From positions 914,373,840 to 914,437,839 of the forward strand of contig NC_081409.1 of assembly GCF_030272615.1 (NCBI RefSeq): a DNA stretch of 64,000 bases, written 5' to 3'. The DNA comes from Cryptomeria japonica (taxonomy: Eukaryota > Streptophyta > Pinopsida > Cupressales > Cupressaceae). Of this stretch, positions 11,843-23,075 are shown piece after piece. The notes under the pieces were generated by a model. It was not told the DNA's origin and made no database searches. It saw only the letters and a program-made list of their open reading frames with translations. Numbering within the stretch: position 1 is the stretch's first letter; each line of letters begins with the position of its first letter. The translations under genes and the position numbers were made by a program.

Positions 11843-13446
11843 CTAAATACTATTCATAATTTCCTCAGCATGAACAACCATTTGTTTCATGTTGTTCGCT
11901 GAGGTCTTCAGTTCCTCCAGCTCACGACCTTTGATGTCGCCCTTGATCTTTGTGTTAGCTTTGGTCCTCCTTTCATGACCCTTCTTGTCCAACTGCTCTT
12001 TATCACCATCCTTCTCAGCATTTTCTTCAAACCTATTGATAAGGATGTTCATGTTGTCCACCGATGATTTGAGGATTTGGAAATTTTGGTCTACGATCTT
12101 CTTGACGTTGAGTTCCAACCTGTCAATTCTGCTACCGAAGTCATTCAGTTTATTTTCCATTTCCTTTCTATCTCCCATCTCATTGACCTTTTTTTCCATT
12201 TCTATGATTTTTCCAACCATACATTCAATAGCTTCCGCATTATGCAGAACAGCAACCAATTCTTTAACATGTTCAGCCAGGGGCTTGTCACCAACCATAA
12301 CTCTTGCAATAGCCTGCATATCTATTTTCAAACTGTTGATATCCTTCACCATGGTGGTGATGGTCTCACAGAAGGCTTTAACAGTATCATTGTCACCACT
12401 GCCACTTTTATCCCCTTTATCCTCCTTTTGTAGACTTGTGGTATTCACAACCTCAATATTGCCCATCACCGAGTTACCCTTCCCTTCTTTATCCTAACCC
12501 TCAACCTTGTTGTTTTCATCAGCCTCCTCCTCAAAATCAACTAGAATGTGGTTGATATCTGAATTGTTACCCTTTTTATTATTCTTCCTCTGAATCTGCT
12601 TTCCAGTAGCTTTCCTTTTCTTTTTTTTAACATTTTTTTTCTCAAAGGATTCGGTTTCAGAATCCGACATTTCTGATTCCACAATAATCCTTCTCTTCTT
12701 GGCCCTATTCCTCCCTTTTTTGCTAGCTTCTTCCAATTCTCCCTCAATCTCCAATTCAAAGTTAAATCCACTAGCTTCACTCTATGTTGTCTCATCTCTT
12801 GCATTTTTGCCTTTAATAGGCTTTTCAATGCACTTCCCCTTAAGCATTTTATAAACCAAGACCATAAGCCCCTGGTGGAGGGCATGGTCACCTTTAAGGT
12901 CCTTCTGAACCTCCTTTATAGTATGATCCATTGAGCATGCAAGGTAATAAGGTAGGCTCACCTTTTCCCCATGACAGAAATGGTTGAGAAAAACAAAGTG
13001 ATGCCCGTAGGCTCTAGTAAACCTACCATCTAAGGTAATGTAAGCAATAGAAGCAAATAAAATAAACCTCCATGGCCTGCAAATTCTCTTCGGAGCATGG
13101 TAGGAGTTGTCAATTTTAATCATCTTTCTCCTCTCTTCATCTATAATAGGAAACTTATATGTTGCTTTATCTGATATGCCTCAATCCCTGTAAAATTTCA
13201 TTCCCTCAGTAGTCATCCCAGTGGCCTCGGCAATGACCTCTTCATCAACATTCATCATCTGGGATCTAATAAGGATTTACCATTTTTCCAGTTCTTGATG
13301 AAATAGCTAGTGATTGTGGGGTCTTTCCCACTTAATCGCTCCATGAAAACATTCAGACCCCCCTGCTAAAGGATATCCCAGACTTCTATGTTCTTTCTCC
13401 AGTCAGAGCAGGAAGTAGGTTCGAATCTTTTCTTGTTACCTCCCAT
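11843..13446 (-). pseudogene. Extra LINE ORF: unknown protein with basic linker and coiled coil
   Basis: Starting at the ATG complement of 13444-13446, about 534 codons follow with four visible stops and one possible shift. The N-terminal third is globular: SYFIKNWKNGK, NVDEEVIAEATGMTTEGMKF, PKRICRPWRF, YITLDGRFTRAYGHHFVFLN and KVSLPYYLACSM. Next is a Lys/Arg-rich linker (KKGRNRAKKRR and NVKKKKRKATGKQIQRKNNK) that looks like a nuclear-localisation signal, then about 200 residues of heptad-like coiled coil ending at 11843. No zinc knuckle, RT or nuclease motif is present. The N-terminal part resembles unnamed proteins I associate with plant repeats, but I cannot name a family with confidence. 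A TATATAA-like box lies at 13563-13569, about 115 bases before the ATG. Confidence 0.7.
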
Positions 13447-13619
13447 TTTTCCAGCACCTTCCTTGCAATTCCTTCTCTCAGCTTGATAACATCTCCTCTA
13501 GTTTTTGTGGGTACTCTGTAAGAACACCTAGAATCTATGCCAGATAATAATGATAAGACACCTATATAAATGCTCATTATCTTCGATAAAACCCTGCATC
13601 GAAAAAGGTGGAAGGGGCA

Positions 13620-14361
13620 TTAGAAATAATGATTAAAAGTACCACATTGCCTTATCTGGCTCCGATCCTGATTAAGAAGAGATTTCATTTCACTTGCAAT
13701 CTTTATTTCACCATAACTAGTAATGATGTCTCCCGATTGGCAAGCCAGATTGGCTGCCCAATCAGCGCAGGAGTTGGCCTCCCTATACACGTGTAAAAAC
13801 ACACATTTCAAATTCTTTGTTGATTTTCCTAGTTGCTTTAATAGCATTACTAATTGACCAAGAAGGCGGGAATTTCATATTTAAACAATTGCTTATGTTT
13901 AAAGAGTCTCCTTCACACCAAACTTTAGTGCATTTAGCTTCCTTGGCAAGGATCATCCCATGGTAAGCCGCCATGGCTTCAGCAACATGATTAGTCTAAT
14001 TTCCTATGGGAATGTTTTTAATTATTTTGCATATTCCCCATTCATCTGTTAGGATCACTCCACATCCTACAACAACCGAGTTACTCTTTGAGGCCCCATC
14101 AAAATTTATTTTCATCCATCCCTTAGGTGGACTAATCCATATCACACCCTCTCTAGGGTTTATCTGAAAGCACTCTTGACCCTTTAATCTCCACTTTTTG
14201 TAGATAAATTGATCATCCTTATCTTGAGGATTATCAATACCACCTATGATATTCATATTTTCCACTATACTTCTTCTTATTTTTTCAAACACAATTTTAG
14301 CCTTAGTAGTCTTTTCTCTGAAAACACTATCATTTCTCTCTTTCCATATGCCCCAACACAT
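13620..14361 (-). pseudogene. LINE RNase H (RVT_3 type)
   Basis: C-terminal RNase H domain of the LINE polyprotein. The four acidic positions are visible: INFDGASKSN, NHVAEAMAAYHG, VWCEGDSLNISN and REANSCADWAANLA. CWGIWKERNDSVFR marks the linker before it. A TAG follows IPIGN near 13996, and a frameshift lies near 13795. The domain is common at the end of plant LINE ORF2, normally followed only by 3' UTR; here another reading frame follows. Confidence 0.88.
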
Positions 14362-15418
14362 GTGAGGTAAAGCAATTTTTCATAATAAGCTTGTGGATTT
14401 ATTTCTTGAAGGATGATGCCAAGAATTGAAAATCTCCTGAATCGACTTGGGGAAACCCCAACTGACTTTGAAGTGATCCAAACAACTTCCCCATACATCA
14501 GTGGAGAAAGGGAAATGAAAGAGCATATGATTTATAGTCTCCTCATTCTACTTACAAAGAATACAAAAACTAGGCATACTAATACCTCTTTTTTCTGATA
14601 TTCTCAGTAGTAAGAATTTTATCTTGAAGGGTTGTCTAGAAGAAAATGTTTATCTTAGGGGTGAGGCCTTTCACCCATGCTTTAGCCCAGCATGGGCTTT
14701 CCATGTTGTTGAACTATTGATGATACAGAGAAGCCACTGTAAAAGTACCACTAGCTATGAATTTCCAAATTAAATGATCTTCTTCTTCAACCCTCACCAT
14801 AGAGTTCATGACTTTATTCAAACTACCCAAAGACTGGTCCACCTGAGATAAGTCCTTCCATTGTCCATCTTTCCAGTAATCCTCCACCTTGGTTCCAAAT
14901 CTTTCCTTGCATTGGTTCTGAAATCTGTTCCACTCAGGGTTTTCATTCAAAGGGGTCTCCAAAAGCCAAGGGTCATCCCAGAACTGGATAAGATTCCCTT
15001 TCCCCAATTTCCATTTTGCACCTTTAACAATTAAGTCTATTGTTCTAGAGACATTTTTCCAAATATTGGATCCAATTGGGATAATCTCTGCTTTGAGGAA
15101 GCTTTGAAGTGTCGGACATTGACTTTTATATTTTTTATCCCATATCATTTTCCACTCTCCTTAATTTCTATATCCTCTCCAAATCTATTTGGCCATAAGG
15201 AACTCATTTATGTCTCTTATTCTTCTTAGGCCCAGACCTTCTTTATTTATAGGCTTGCGGACCTTCTCCCATGCAATCAAGTTCATTCTCTTCTTCTCCT
15301 CAACCCCTGTCCATAAAAAAGTTCTCTGAATCTTTTCAATGACCTCCACATACTTAGCAGGAATCCTAAACAGACTGATGGAATAGAGAGGAATACTTTG
15401 AAGAGTGGATTTCAGCAA
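14277..15418 (-). pseudogene. LINE RT C-terminus and zf-RVT region
   Basis: The first open part matches the segment after the RT palm of plant L1-type LINEs: LKSTLQSIPLYSISLFRIPA, KIQRTFLWTG and GLGLRRIRDINEFLMAK. The same frame continues through two stops to a segment with GNLIQFWDDPWL, then a shifted part with PCWAKAWVKGLTPKINIFFW and FPLSTDVWG of the zf-RVT region. The YxDD core is not present, so no polymerase activity is possible. All pieces lie in order on the minus strand. Confidence 0.88.
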
Positions 15419-15505
15419 TTGAACCTTACCTGCTTGACTGAGAAGAGCACCCTTCCATCCAAATTGAACCTTACCTTAATTGCATACTTAGCAGGAATCT
15501 TTTGA

Positions 15506-16587
15506 GTGTTGGATAGATGGTTGACAAAGGTTATGATTTGCAATTTAAGAATGGTAAATGCAAGATCCTAAATGTCTCTAGTATAGAGATTGCATCTGGG
15601 ACTAAGACTGAAGGTAACATCTTTCATTTTAATGTTGGTGAGAAAAGTTGTTTGATTGCTCAGATTGATGAAAGTTGGTTGTGGCATAGGAGAATGTGTC
15701 ATGTTAATTTTAATTCAATGATTAAGATCAATTCTATTCAAGTTGTTAGAGATCTTCCTAAAAAAATTAAGCCTTCTAATCCGGTATATAAAGAATGTCA
15801 ATTGGGTAAGAAAACAAGAATTTATTTCAAGAGAAAATAGTATACATCTTATGGATTGCTAGATCTTGTGCATACTGAGCTATGTGGACCTACAAATGTT
15901 AGAAGTGTGCAAGGTGATAGATATTTTATGTTGCTAATTGATGATTATTCCAGGATGATGTGGGTTGTCTTTTTGAAGGAGAAATCTGAAGCATTAGATA
16001 AATTCAAGATATTCAAAACAAAAGTTGAGACTGAGTCAGGATTGAAGGTGAAATGTCTAAGAAATGCTAATTGAAGGGAATGTTTTGAAGATCTATTGGA
16101 GAGAAGATATTGGCATTGTTGTTTACACATTCAACGAGTTCATATTAAAGGTGATACTAGTAAGACTCCTTATGAGCTATGGTTTGGTCATGTTCCTACT
16201 GTGAGATATTTCAGAGTATTTGGTAACAAATGTTATATCAAAAGAGATGATGACATAGGAAAGTTTGATGCAAGAAGTGATGAGGGAATTTTCTTGGGAT
16301 ATTCAACAAAGAGGAAATCCTACCGATGCTACAATAAGAGACTGAGAAAGATAGTGGAAAGTGAAAATGTGAAGGTGGATGAGAACCTTGGAAAAGAGAT
16401 CAGAGCTTGTGGATATGATGATGGTCAGCACATTGTTCTAAATCCTATTCATACTATAGAATCAAAGCAGAATGATCTGGTAGAGACAGTTAATCTGGAT
16501 GTTGTTGTTGCTGATGGAGAGGTGAAGGAACCTGAAAATGAAAACAATCAGAAGACTCTGAGGTATGTAAGATTGAATCATTCATAA
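15506..16587 (+). pseudogene. pol: Copia-1 integrase region
   Basis: Copia-1 resumes after the LINE with a GAG-pre-integrase part (MVDKGYDLQFKNGKCKI and ESWLWHRRMCHVNFNSM), then CQLGKKTR and the first catalytic Asp region LVHTELCGP, where the usual Asp is Glu. MLLIDDYSRMMWVVFLKEKS follows. The part carrying the second Asp and catalytic Glu is deleted: after about 16074 the reading jumps to DTSKTPYELWFGHVPTVRYF and IFLGYSTKRKSYRCYN. Stops at 15838-15840 and 16072-16074 break it. Confidence 0.87.
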
Positions 16588-16617
16588 AATCATATTATTG
16601 GTGATAAAAATAAAGGT

Positions 16618-17290
16618 GTGATGACTAGAAGAAGGCTAGTTGTTGAAGAGGTATGTTTGATTTCTAAAGTTGAACCTAAAGATGTTGTTGAAGCTTGTAA
16701 AGATAAAAATTGGATGAGAGCTATGGAAAAAGAATTAGATCAGATTGAAAAGAATGACACATGGGAGCTTGTGCCTAGAATAAAAATGTGATTGGTACTA
16801 AATGGGTATTCAGAAATAAATTGAATGAAGCCAGTGAATTTTTCAAGAATAAAGCAAGATTGGTATACAAAGCATATTCACATAAAGAAGGGATTGATTA
16901 TGAGGAGACTTTTGCTTCGGTAGCCATACTTGAAGTTGTTAGACTATTTCTTGCATATGCTTCTTATAAAGATTTCAAGGTATATCAGATGGATGTCAAA
17001 TCTGCCTTTTTGAATGGTGATCTTGAGGAAGAAGTCTGCATTGAGCAACCTGATGGATTTTCATTATCTGATGATGGAGACATGGTATGTAAACTGAAGA
17101 AAGTTCTTTATGGACTAAAACAAGCCCCTAGAACCTGGTATTCTAGATTGGATAAGTATTTGCTGAAATTGAGATTTAATAAAGGGACTGCTAATAGTAA
17201 TTTGTACTTTAAGATTGAAAATGATAACATCTTGCTTGTTGATGATATTATATTTGGAGGTGATGATGATTTTGTTGGCATAACTGATGG
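16618..17290 (+). pseudogene. pol: Copia-1 reverse transcriptase, truncated
   Basis: RVT_2 domain. It starts near KDKNWMRAMEKELDQIEKND and TWELVP, shifts frame near 16785 and continues [33 protein letters not shown] and [20 protein letters not shown]. The catalytic site reads [12 protein letters not shown], so the Tyr of YVDD is lost by a small deletion. The copia similarity ends at about 17265, and an Asp/Gly-rich low-complexity reading from tandem repeats follows. RNase H is missing. Confidence 0.88.
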
Positions 17291-17327
17291 AGATGACGAT
17301 GTACTGGTAAAGGATGATATGAGGATA

Positions 17328-17402
17328 TTGATGGATTGTAGGTGATGATATATTGATGAATTATTGGTGATGATTTATTGATGGACTATTGGTGATGATA
17401 TA
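17328..17402 (+). repeat. 25 bp tandem repeat, three copies
   Basis: Units start at 17328, 17353 and 17378, each TTGATG followed by a variable part and GGTGATGAT. It lies exactly where the truncated Copia-1 RT ends. Confidence 0.9.
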
Positions 17403-18178
17403 ACTGTGATATGATGCTTTATGATGAGTTATTTGTGTTGTCATTGATGGAAACCATGTTTGTTTATGTTTGGTATGTCATCTAAGCTATCTAAGTCTAC
17501 AAGTATAGCCTAACTGGTAATGGATTGAGTTGGACAGCAAAACTGCTAAGTTGCAGCCAATTGATAAGCAGGGATAGAGAAGGAGATGGTTGTGGTAGAG
17601 ATCTGTATTGAGTTAGGTGTTGCAGTTTGCAATGTATGCTTATGACATTATAATGAGTCTATGACAGGAACTACATCATGTTTGGAGAACCGAAAGTCAT
17701 ATTTGTAATTGATTGTTGTATATTCAGTGTAGATTTTGAGAACCAGTGACAATATCTTTAACCGGTGATGTTTTATGATCTAGTGGTAAATCTTTTTGTG
17801 TTCTTATCTTAGTGGTGACGTGTCAAAATCTGTGTGAATGGATAAGATGTTGTTTGAGTGTGATCAAGGAGTGAATTTCTTGGGAAACAGCAAAGTGCTT
17901 AGTAGAATATGATAAGGGTTTGATAGCTTATCAGATTGATATGCGGTGATGTGTTATGATCATTCAACGACTATAATTGTCTTGAAATTTGTTGTAATAA
18001 TTTGTATGATGAACTGTAATGATTTGTAATAATCTGATATGAACTATGATGTAAATTCAATGTATGTTGAATGTTGCTAGGGTTTTGTAACCGACCTAAT
18101 TGTAAAGTATATTTAGGTCAAGTTTGAGAAGGTTTATTGTGTCGGTGACTAGAGAAGAAGAGGGGTCTTCAGATGCCA
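17403..18178 (+). other. Possible LTR-derived noncoding sequence
   Basis: No reading frame. A TGTTGTCATTGATGG start near 17437 resembles copia LTR starts here, and the later part (AACCGACCTAATTGTAAAG, AGGGTTTTGTAACC) resembles the R/U5 style of copia LTRs. It does not align with the Copia-1 5' LTR by eye, so it is not its partner. No right end or target duplication found. Confidence 0.35.
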
Positions 18179-18942
18179 CATTTTTTTTTTAAATTAGTAA
18201 AGTTTGATCTTGGAGGAGAATTTGAAGATGCAACAAGGAAAAATGTTGTAGTGCTCTAATTCTACTTGCTAAACTACTAATTGTTTATAAAATGGTGAGA
18301 TTAAAGGTTTCAAAAAGGGTAAGCACACAAAGTGGTCCTATATTTATAAAAAAAAACATAACATAGTGTAGTGTGTTCCTCCTAAAATGTTAACTTTTTT
18401 TAGTATTTCAAAAATTGCTCAAGTGAGAAATTAGCTAACACCGTGTAGTTTATGTTGAATTTGTCGACTATTTTTTAATGAATATATGATTTTTTACTAA
18501 ATTTTGAAGTGGAACATTTTTTTAAAAATAGAAATATCAGCATTCTCCTCCCTAAACATTTTAAGAAATAATCAAAAAATATTTTTTTTAATATGTGTAG
18601 GATGGAATGTAGTTTCTAAAAAAGTAATTTTTTTAAATTTGATGAATGGGTAAAAAGCTATACCCAAAATACCACATGGTTTTTGACAAAAACAAACACA
18701 CTAACAAAATAAATTAAAGATTAAAATCTTAACATACTCACAATGTGAAAAAAATATATGGTTAGATAGTTAAGGGAGACCTTAATGTCATCGTGGTATT
18801 TATCAAATTTTTATTGAAACACATGCAAACTTCATGAAGAACACACCCAAAAATGTGTGAATTTTTTTACTTTTTCAAAAAACATCTTTAGCATGAAAAG
18901 GTTGTTCAACCCTAGATGACCAAAGCAAATCCAACCCAAAGG
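18179..18942. other. AT-rich intergenic DNA, nothing recognised
   Basis: Starts with a T10 run and is rich in A/T homopolymers. No open frame over 60 codons, repeat or RNA gene is visible. Confidence 0.5.
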
Positions 18943-19097
18943 GTTAGAATTTTCCAATGCAAAATATAATTTGTGTGCATTATGTCTATGTATTTTCATA
19001 ACACTAGCACATTATAATATATGTGTTATGAAAATGAACATAAATAACTCTAGCACGTTAAAATGCACAAGCATTATTGTCTAAATTAGATCAATTC
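18943..19097. repeat. Long direct repeat, left copy
   Basis: About 155 bp from GTTAGAATTTTCC to TAGATCAATTC, nearly identical to 19595-19747; differences include a few substitutions and a 2-3 bp indel. It flanks a 497 bp segment of different base composition. Confidence 0.93.
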
Positions 19098-19594
19098 GCG
19101 AGCAGGATACATGTCACGTATATAGACAGCTAAGCTTCTAAACTTCGCACGGAACACTAGCCAGGTAGTCTGTATCTCAAAATTAGGGAGCTATAGTTGT
19201 ACCGAAGATAGATTTTGATCGTTGGGTGACCAATGAAGAATCGCTACTCAGCTTAGAGCCAATAAGCTACGCAGCCTCAGTGAGAGGCAGCTTAAGTGAG
19301 CAGGCAGCTAGTTCCGGGGGAAGGCGAGGCAAGGGAGTGTGGTAAGACGAGGCCAGGGAGTTGTTGGTGTGGTTCATAGGCTTTCAATAGGCGGCTTTCG
19401 ATAGGCTAATAATTGGATAGAGAGAGTAATGGACCGATTTCTCTAAGCCTTTAAAGGAATAGCAGTTTCCGATTTCCTTCCGAGAGAGAAAGTGTCATTC
19501 GTTCGTTCGTATAGAAGAATTTGCGAGCTTACCGAGATAGTGGAGTTATGCCCATATAAATAGTAGGGGCATTCACGAAGGAAGGTAGAACCTT
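19098..19594. other. 497 bp filler between direct repeats, possibly organellar DNA
   Basis: Clearly richer in G and C than its surroundings, with short purine-rich runs (GGGGGAAGGCGAGGCAAGG and GAAGGAAGGTAGAACC) and TTCGTTCGTTCG. No frame over 60 codons. The style resembles plant mitochondrial intergenic DNA, but no mitochondrial gene is recognised. It could instead be the body of a small terminal-repeat element. Confidence 0.4.
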
Positions 19595-19747
19595 GTTAGA
19601 ATTTTCCAATGCAAAATATTATTTGTGTGCATTATGTCTATGTATTTTCATAACACTAGCACATTATAATCTGTGTTATGAAAATGAACATAAATAACTC
19701 TAGCACGTTAAAATGCACAAGAATTATTGTCTAAATTAGATCAATTC
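19595..19747. repeat. Long direct repeat, right copy
   Basis: About 153 bp copy of 18943-19097. It runs straight into the CT-rich array that follows. Confidence 0.93.
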
Positions 19748-22350
19748 TCTCACTTTCTCTCTCTCCCTCTCCTTTCTCTCTCCCCTCTCTACCTTCTTAC
19801 CCTCATCTCTCTCCTTTCTTCCCTCCCTATCTCTTCTTCTCTCTCCCTTGAACTTTTTTTGTACACTCCCTCCCTCTCCATTTTATCAATAATTACCTCA
19901 CCCTCCCACCCTCTCTCTCTCCCTTCTCTAGGTATCTCCCTCCTTCCCTCCCTTTTTACCTCTCTACCTCTCCCTCTTTGTCTCTTTACCCAACTCTTTC
20001 TCTCCCCCTCCATCTCTCTCACCTCTCTCTCCCTAGGATCTAGGTCTCTCACCTCTACATATCTCCCCTCTCTAGTTATATCCCTTCCTCTCCACCTCTC
20101 TCCATGTCTCATTTCCTCTCTCTCTCTCTTTGTTAACTTCTCTCTCATTTTCTTCTCTCTCCTCACCTCTCTACCTTTTCCCTCTTTAGGTATCTCACTC
20201 CCTCCTAGTCTACCTCCATCCTTACCCATCTCTCTTTCTCTTTGTTATTCTCTCATGTTCTCTCTCCCTCCCCTCTATAGGTCATCACCTCTTCCTCCCA
20301 TGTATAGGGTTTAGGGTTCTTGATATAACATATATAGTTGAGGCTATATGGTTATTGTTATAGGTTTTGGGTATAGATTTGATGGTACAAGGATTAGGGT
20401 ATAGGGTTGAGTGTATTTTCCATTTTGATACTTCCCTCTCTCTCCCTCTCCTTATCTCACCCTCTCTTCTCTCTCTCAACTCTCTATCCCCTCTCTAGGT
20501 CTCTCCCTCCCTTCCTCCCTCTCTCTCTCTATCTCCCCTCTCTCCTTACCCACATCTCTCTCTCTCCCTCTCTCCATATCTCTCTCCCTCTCTCTCCCCC
20601 TCTCTCCATCTCTCTTCTCTCTCCCTCTCTTATTCTCTCTCTCTCCATCTCTCTCCCTTTCTCTCCATCTCTCTTCTCACTCCCTCTCTTATTTTCTCCA
20701 TCATTCTCTAGATAGTAACCACTAGCTCCCACCCTCTCTCTCTACCCTCTCTAGGTCTCTACCTCCCTCTCTACCTCTCTACCCTCTTTATGTCTCATTA
20801 CCCATCTATATATCCCTCTCTATCTTTATCACCTATCCCTAGATCTAGGTCTCTCACCTATCTCTCCCCCTCAAGTTCTCTCACCTCTTTATCTTTCCCC
20901 TCTCTAGTTCTATCCCTCCCTCTCCACATCTCTCTCACCCCATCCTTACCTCTTTGTATTTGTGAACTATCCTCTTCTCTTCTTTGTCTCCCCTCATCAC
21001 TCTATGTGTGCCCTCTTTAGGTATATCACTCTCCCCTTATCTACCTAGATCCCTCCCTCCTTACTTCTCTCTCTCTCTTTGTTCTTTTGTTCCTCCTCTT
21101 CTCTCCCCATCCCCTCTCTAGTTCATTAGCTTTCACTCTCCTATATAGAGTTTAAATTTGATTTTATAGTGTATAGGGTTAAGGGTATATGGTTTAAAGT
21201 TGATGGTGTTGGTATAGGGTTTAGAGTATATTAGGGTTGAGGTTATTCGTTGTTGATATTCTCCTCTTTTCTCTCTCTCTCCCACTATTATCTCTCACCT
21301 ATCTATCCCATCTCTAGGTCAATCCCTACCTCCTCCCTCTCTCCTTTTATACCCCCCCTTAATTCCTTACTCTCATCTCTCTCTCCCTCCCTCTAGCCTC
21401 TCTCCCTCTCTTATTCTCTCCAGGTCTCTCCCTCCCTCCCTCTCTAACTCTCTACCTCTCCATCCTCATCTCATTACCCACCTAGATCTCTCCTCCCCTC
21501 TAGGTCTCTCAACTCTCTACCTCCCTCACTTCATCCCTCTAGATATCAATCATCCCCTTTTTTACTCTTCTTCTCTCTCACACCTCTCTATCTCTCCCCT
21601 CTCTAAGTCTCCCTCTCCCTCTCTTTCTTCGTTCTTCTCTCTCTCTCCTTCTTAGAATCCCACCCTCTCTAGTTTTGAGGGTGTAGGGTTTAAGTTTGAC
21701 GGTATTTGGTTTACAACTAAGGACCATATAAGGTATCTAGGTTCTATGGTTGAGGTTAAATAGAATAAAAGGTTAAGGTTATAGGGTTGAAGGTATAGGG
21801 TATAAAGTTCAAGGTTAAAGAGATAGTGTATAGGGCTTAGGGTATAGTGTTGAAGGTATTGATAAAGGGTTTAGGGTATTGGCTTTATGGTTGGGTATAA
21901 TGTATAAGGTATAGGTTTGAGGGATTAGCATTTATGGTTATAGGGTTGATAGTATTGGTATAGCTCTTAGAGTATTTATTATAGGGATAAGGGTATAGTA
22001 TAGAGTGTATGGTTGAGGGTTGATGGTACTGATTATAGGTCCAGGGTGAAGATTTTACATTTGAGGGTATAAGGTATAGGGTTTAGGATTGAAGAGATAT
22101 TGTATAGCGCTTATGGTATAGGTTTGAGGGCATTGGTATAGGGTTTATGGTATTGTCTTTATGGTTGAAAGTATAATGTATAAGGTATAGGGTTGATGGA
22201 TTAGCATAGAGGGTTATAGCATCGAGGGTAATGGTATAGGGTTTAGGGTTTGGGTATAGGATTTAGGGTTTAGGTTTTAGGGTTGAGAGTATAGGGTATA
22301 GAGTTTATAGTTTAGGTTTGAAGGTATAGGGTATGGTATACGGTACAGGG
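19748..22350 (+). repeat. Alternating CT-rich and TAGGGTT-like satellite region
   Basis: Three pyrimidine blocks made of CTCTCTCCCTC-type repeats lie at about 19748-20300, 20425-21140 and 21260-21670. Each is followed by a block of degenerate TAGGGTATAGGGTTT repeats at about 20303-20420, 21141-21255 and 21672-22350. The last block contains stretches close to the plant telomere unit TTTAGGG, for example near 22240-22300. The long Leu/Ser-rich open frames here (such as 19727-20314) are products of the simple repeat, not genes. The order C/T-rich then G-rich on one strand repeats three times. Confidence 0.9.
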
Positions 22351-23075
22351 TTTACATCTCATCTAGTATGTAGGTAGAAGAAGTTCTTCTTCTCAATGTT
22401 AATAGAATAGACTCAATATCACTTCATAATACAAAATATTGCAGAGATGTTACCAAGAACGAAGATATTTATGAAACCAAATAGAGTCTTCTTTTGATAG
22501 AAAAAGTGAACTTATTAAAATCTTCCAAGAATTTATTCTCAAGTTTGCAAGTGACTAAGGTAACATAGGAAAGTGGGTATTATAAGAAGACTTCTTGCTT
22601 AACTAGTGGAGGCTCCACAATGTAGCTCATTTTGAATTGATCGACTCCTTATGTCTATCTATACTCTATAAGGTAAGAGGTTCAGCTAAGACTCAAAATC
22701 AACCACTTTTAATTCTACAAATAGGGCAATAATTGCACATTGCAATGTAGTCTTCTAAGTAAGAACCCCAAGACTAGGTGGAACAAAAACAAGAAAATTT
22801 AGACACTTTAATAGTAGCATTATGAATAAATAAGAGGATAAAAACTAGCTATGGACTCTAATTTTTGTTGGCTCCAAACCAAGACAAGGATTTACGAAGT
22901 TTGAATTAATAAATCTACAAGGTAAACCTTTTTAGGTACCCATAGGTTATTGTTTTATTTCACAAATAACAATGTTGAATATTTAAGACACTTATTTAAA
23001 AGATCCTCATAAATCACCGAAAGAATGTAAATCAATTGTAAATATTCCAGGATTATGAGCCAATAGTGAAACATA
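22351..23075 (+). other. Decayed sequence before Gypsy-2 RNase H
   Basis: No open frame. Its position before the RNase H-like piece and its codon-like texture suggest more degraded Gypsy-2 pol, but I could not identify a motif with confidence. Confidence 0.3.

Larger units (their letters stand above)
11621..15495 (-). mobile_element. 5'-truncated LINE carrying an extra downstream ORF
   Basis: A 3,875 bp minus-strand non-LTR insert framed by AATCTTTTGA. From 5' to 3' it holds the end of the RT domain, a zinc-binding zf-RVT region, RNase H, a second reading frame (11843-13446) and about 220 bp of 3' sequence ending in a short A-rich tail (CTTAATCAAAACAA). Endonuclease and catalytic RT are lost by 5' truncation. 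The 5' junction shows copied pieces: a 16 bp stretch ending near 15367 recurs near 15501, and TTGAACCTTACCT at 15422 recurs at 15463. Confidence 0.88.
1070..17327 (+). mobile_element. Copia-1, Ty1/copia element split by two insertions
   Basis: A plus-strand copia element with a 5' LTR, primer-binding site, gag, protease, integrase and the first part of RT in the expected order. Gag is interrupted by Gypsy-1 (2648-10550) and the end of the protease region by a LINE (11621-15495). Both inserts have perfect target duplications, and the copia reading resumes at the next codon after each. The right end stops within RT; RNase H and 3' LTR are missing, so the element is truncated. Several stops and frameshifts make it dead. 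Confidence 0.85.

Noticed and set aside
11985-12497. 170-codon plus-strand hydrophobic frame
   Set aside because: Antisense shadow of the LINE coiled-coil ORF, whose minus-strand reading has clear domain order.
19727-20314. 195-codon Ser/Leu-rich frame that looks like a membrane protein
   Set aside because: Product of CT-rich simple repeats; complementary strand and neighbouring frames give equally long readings.
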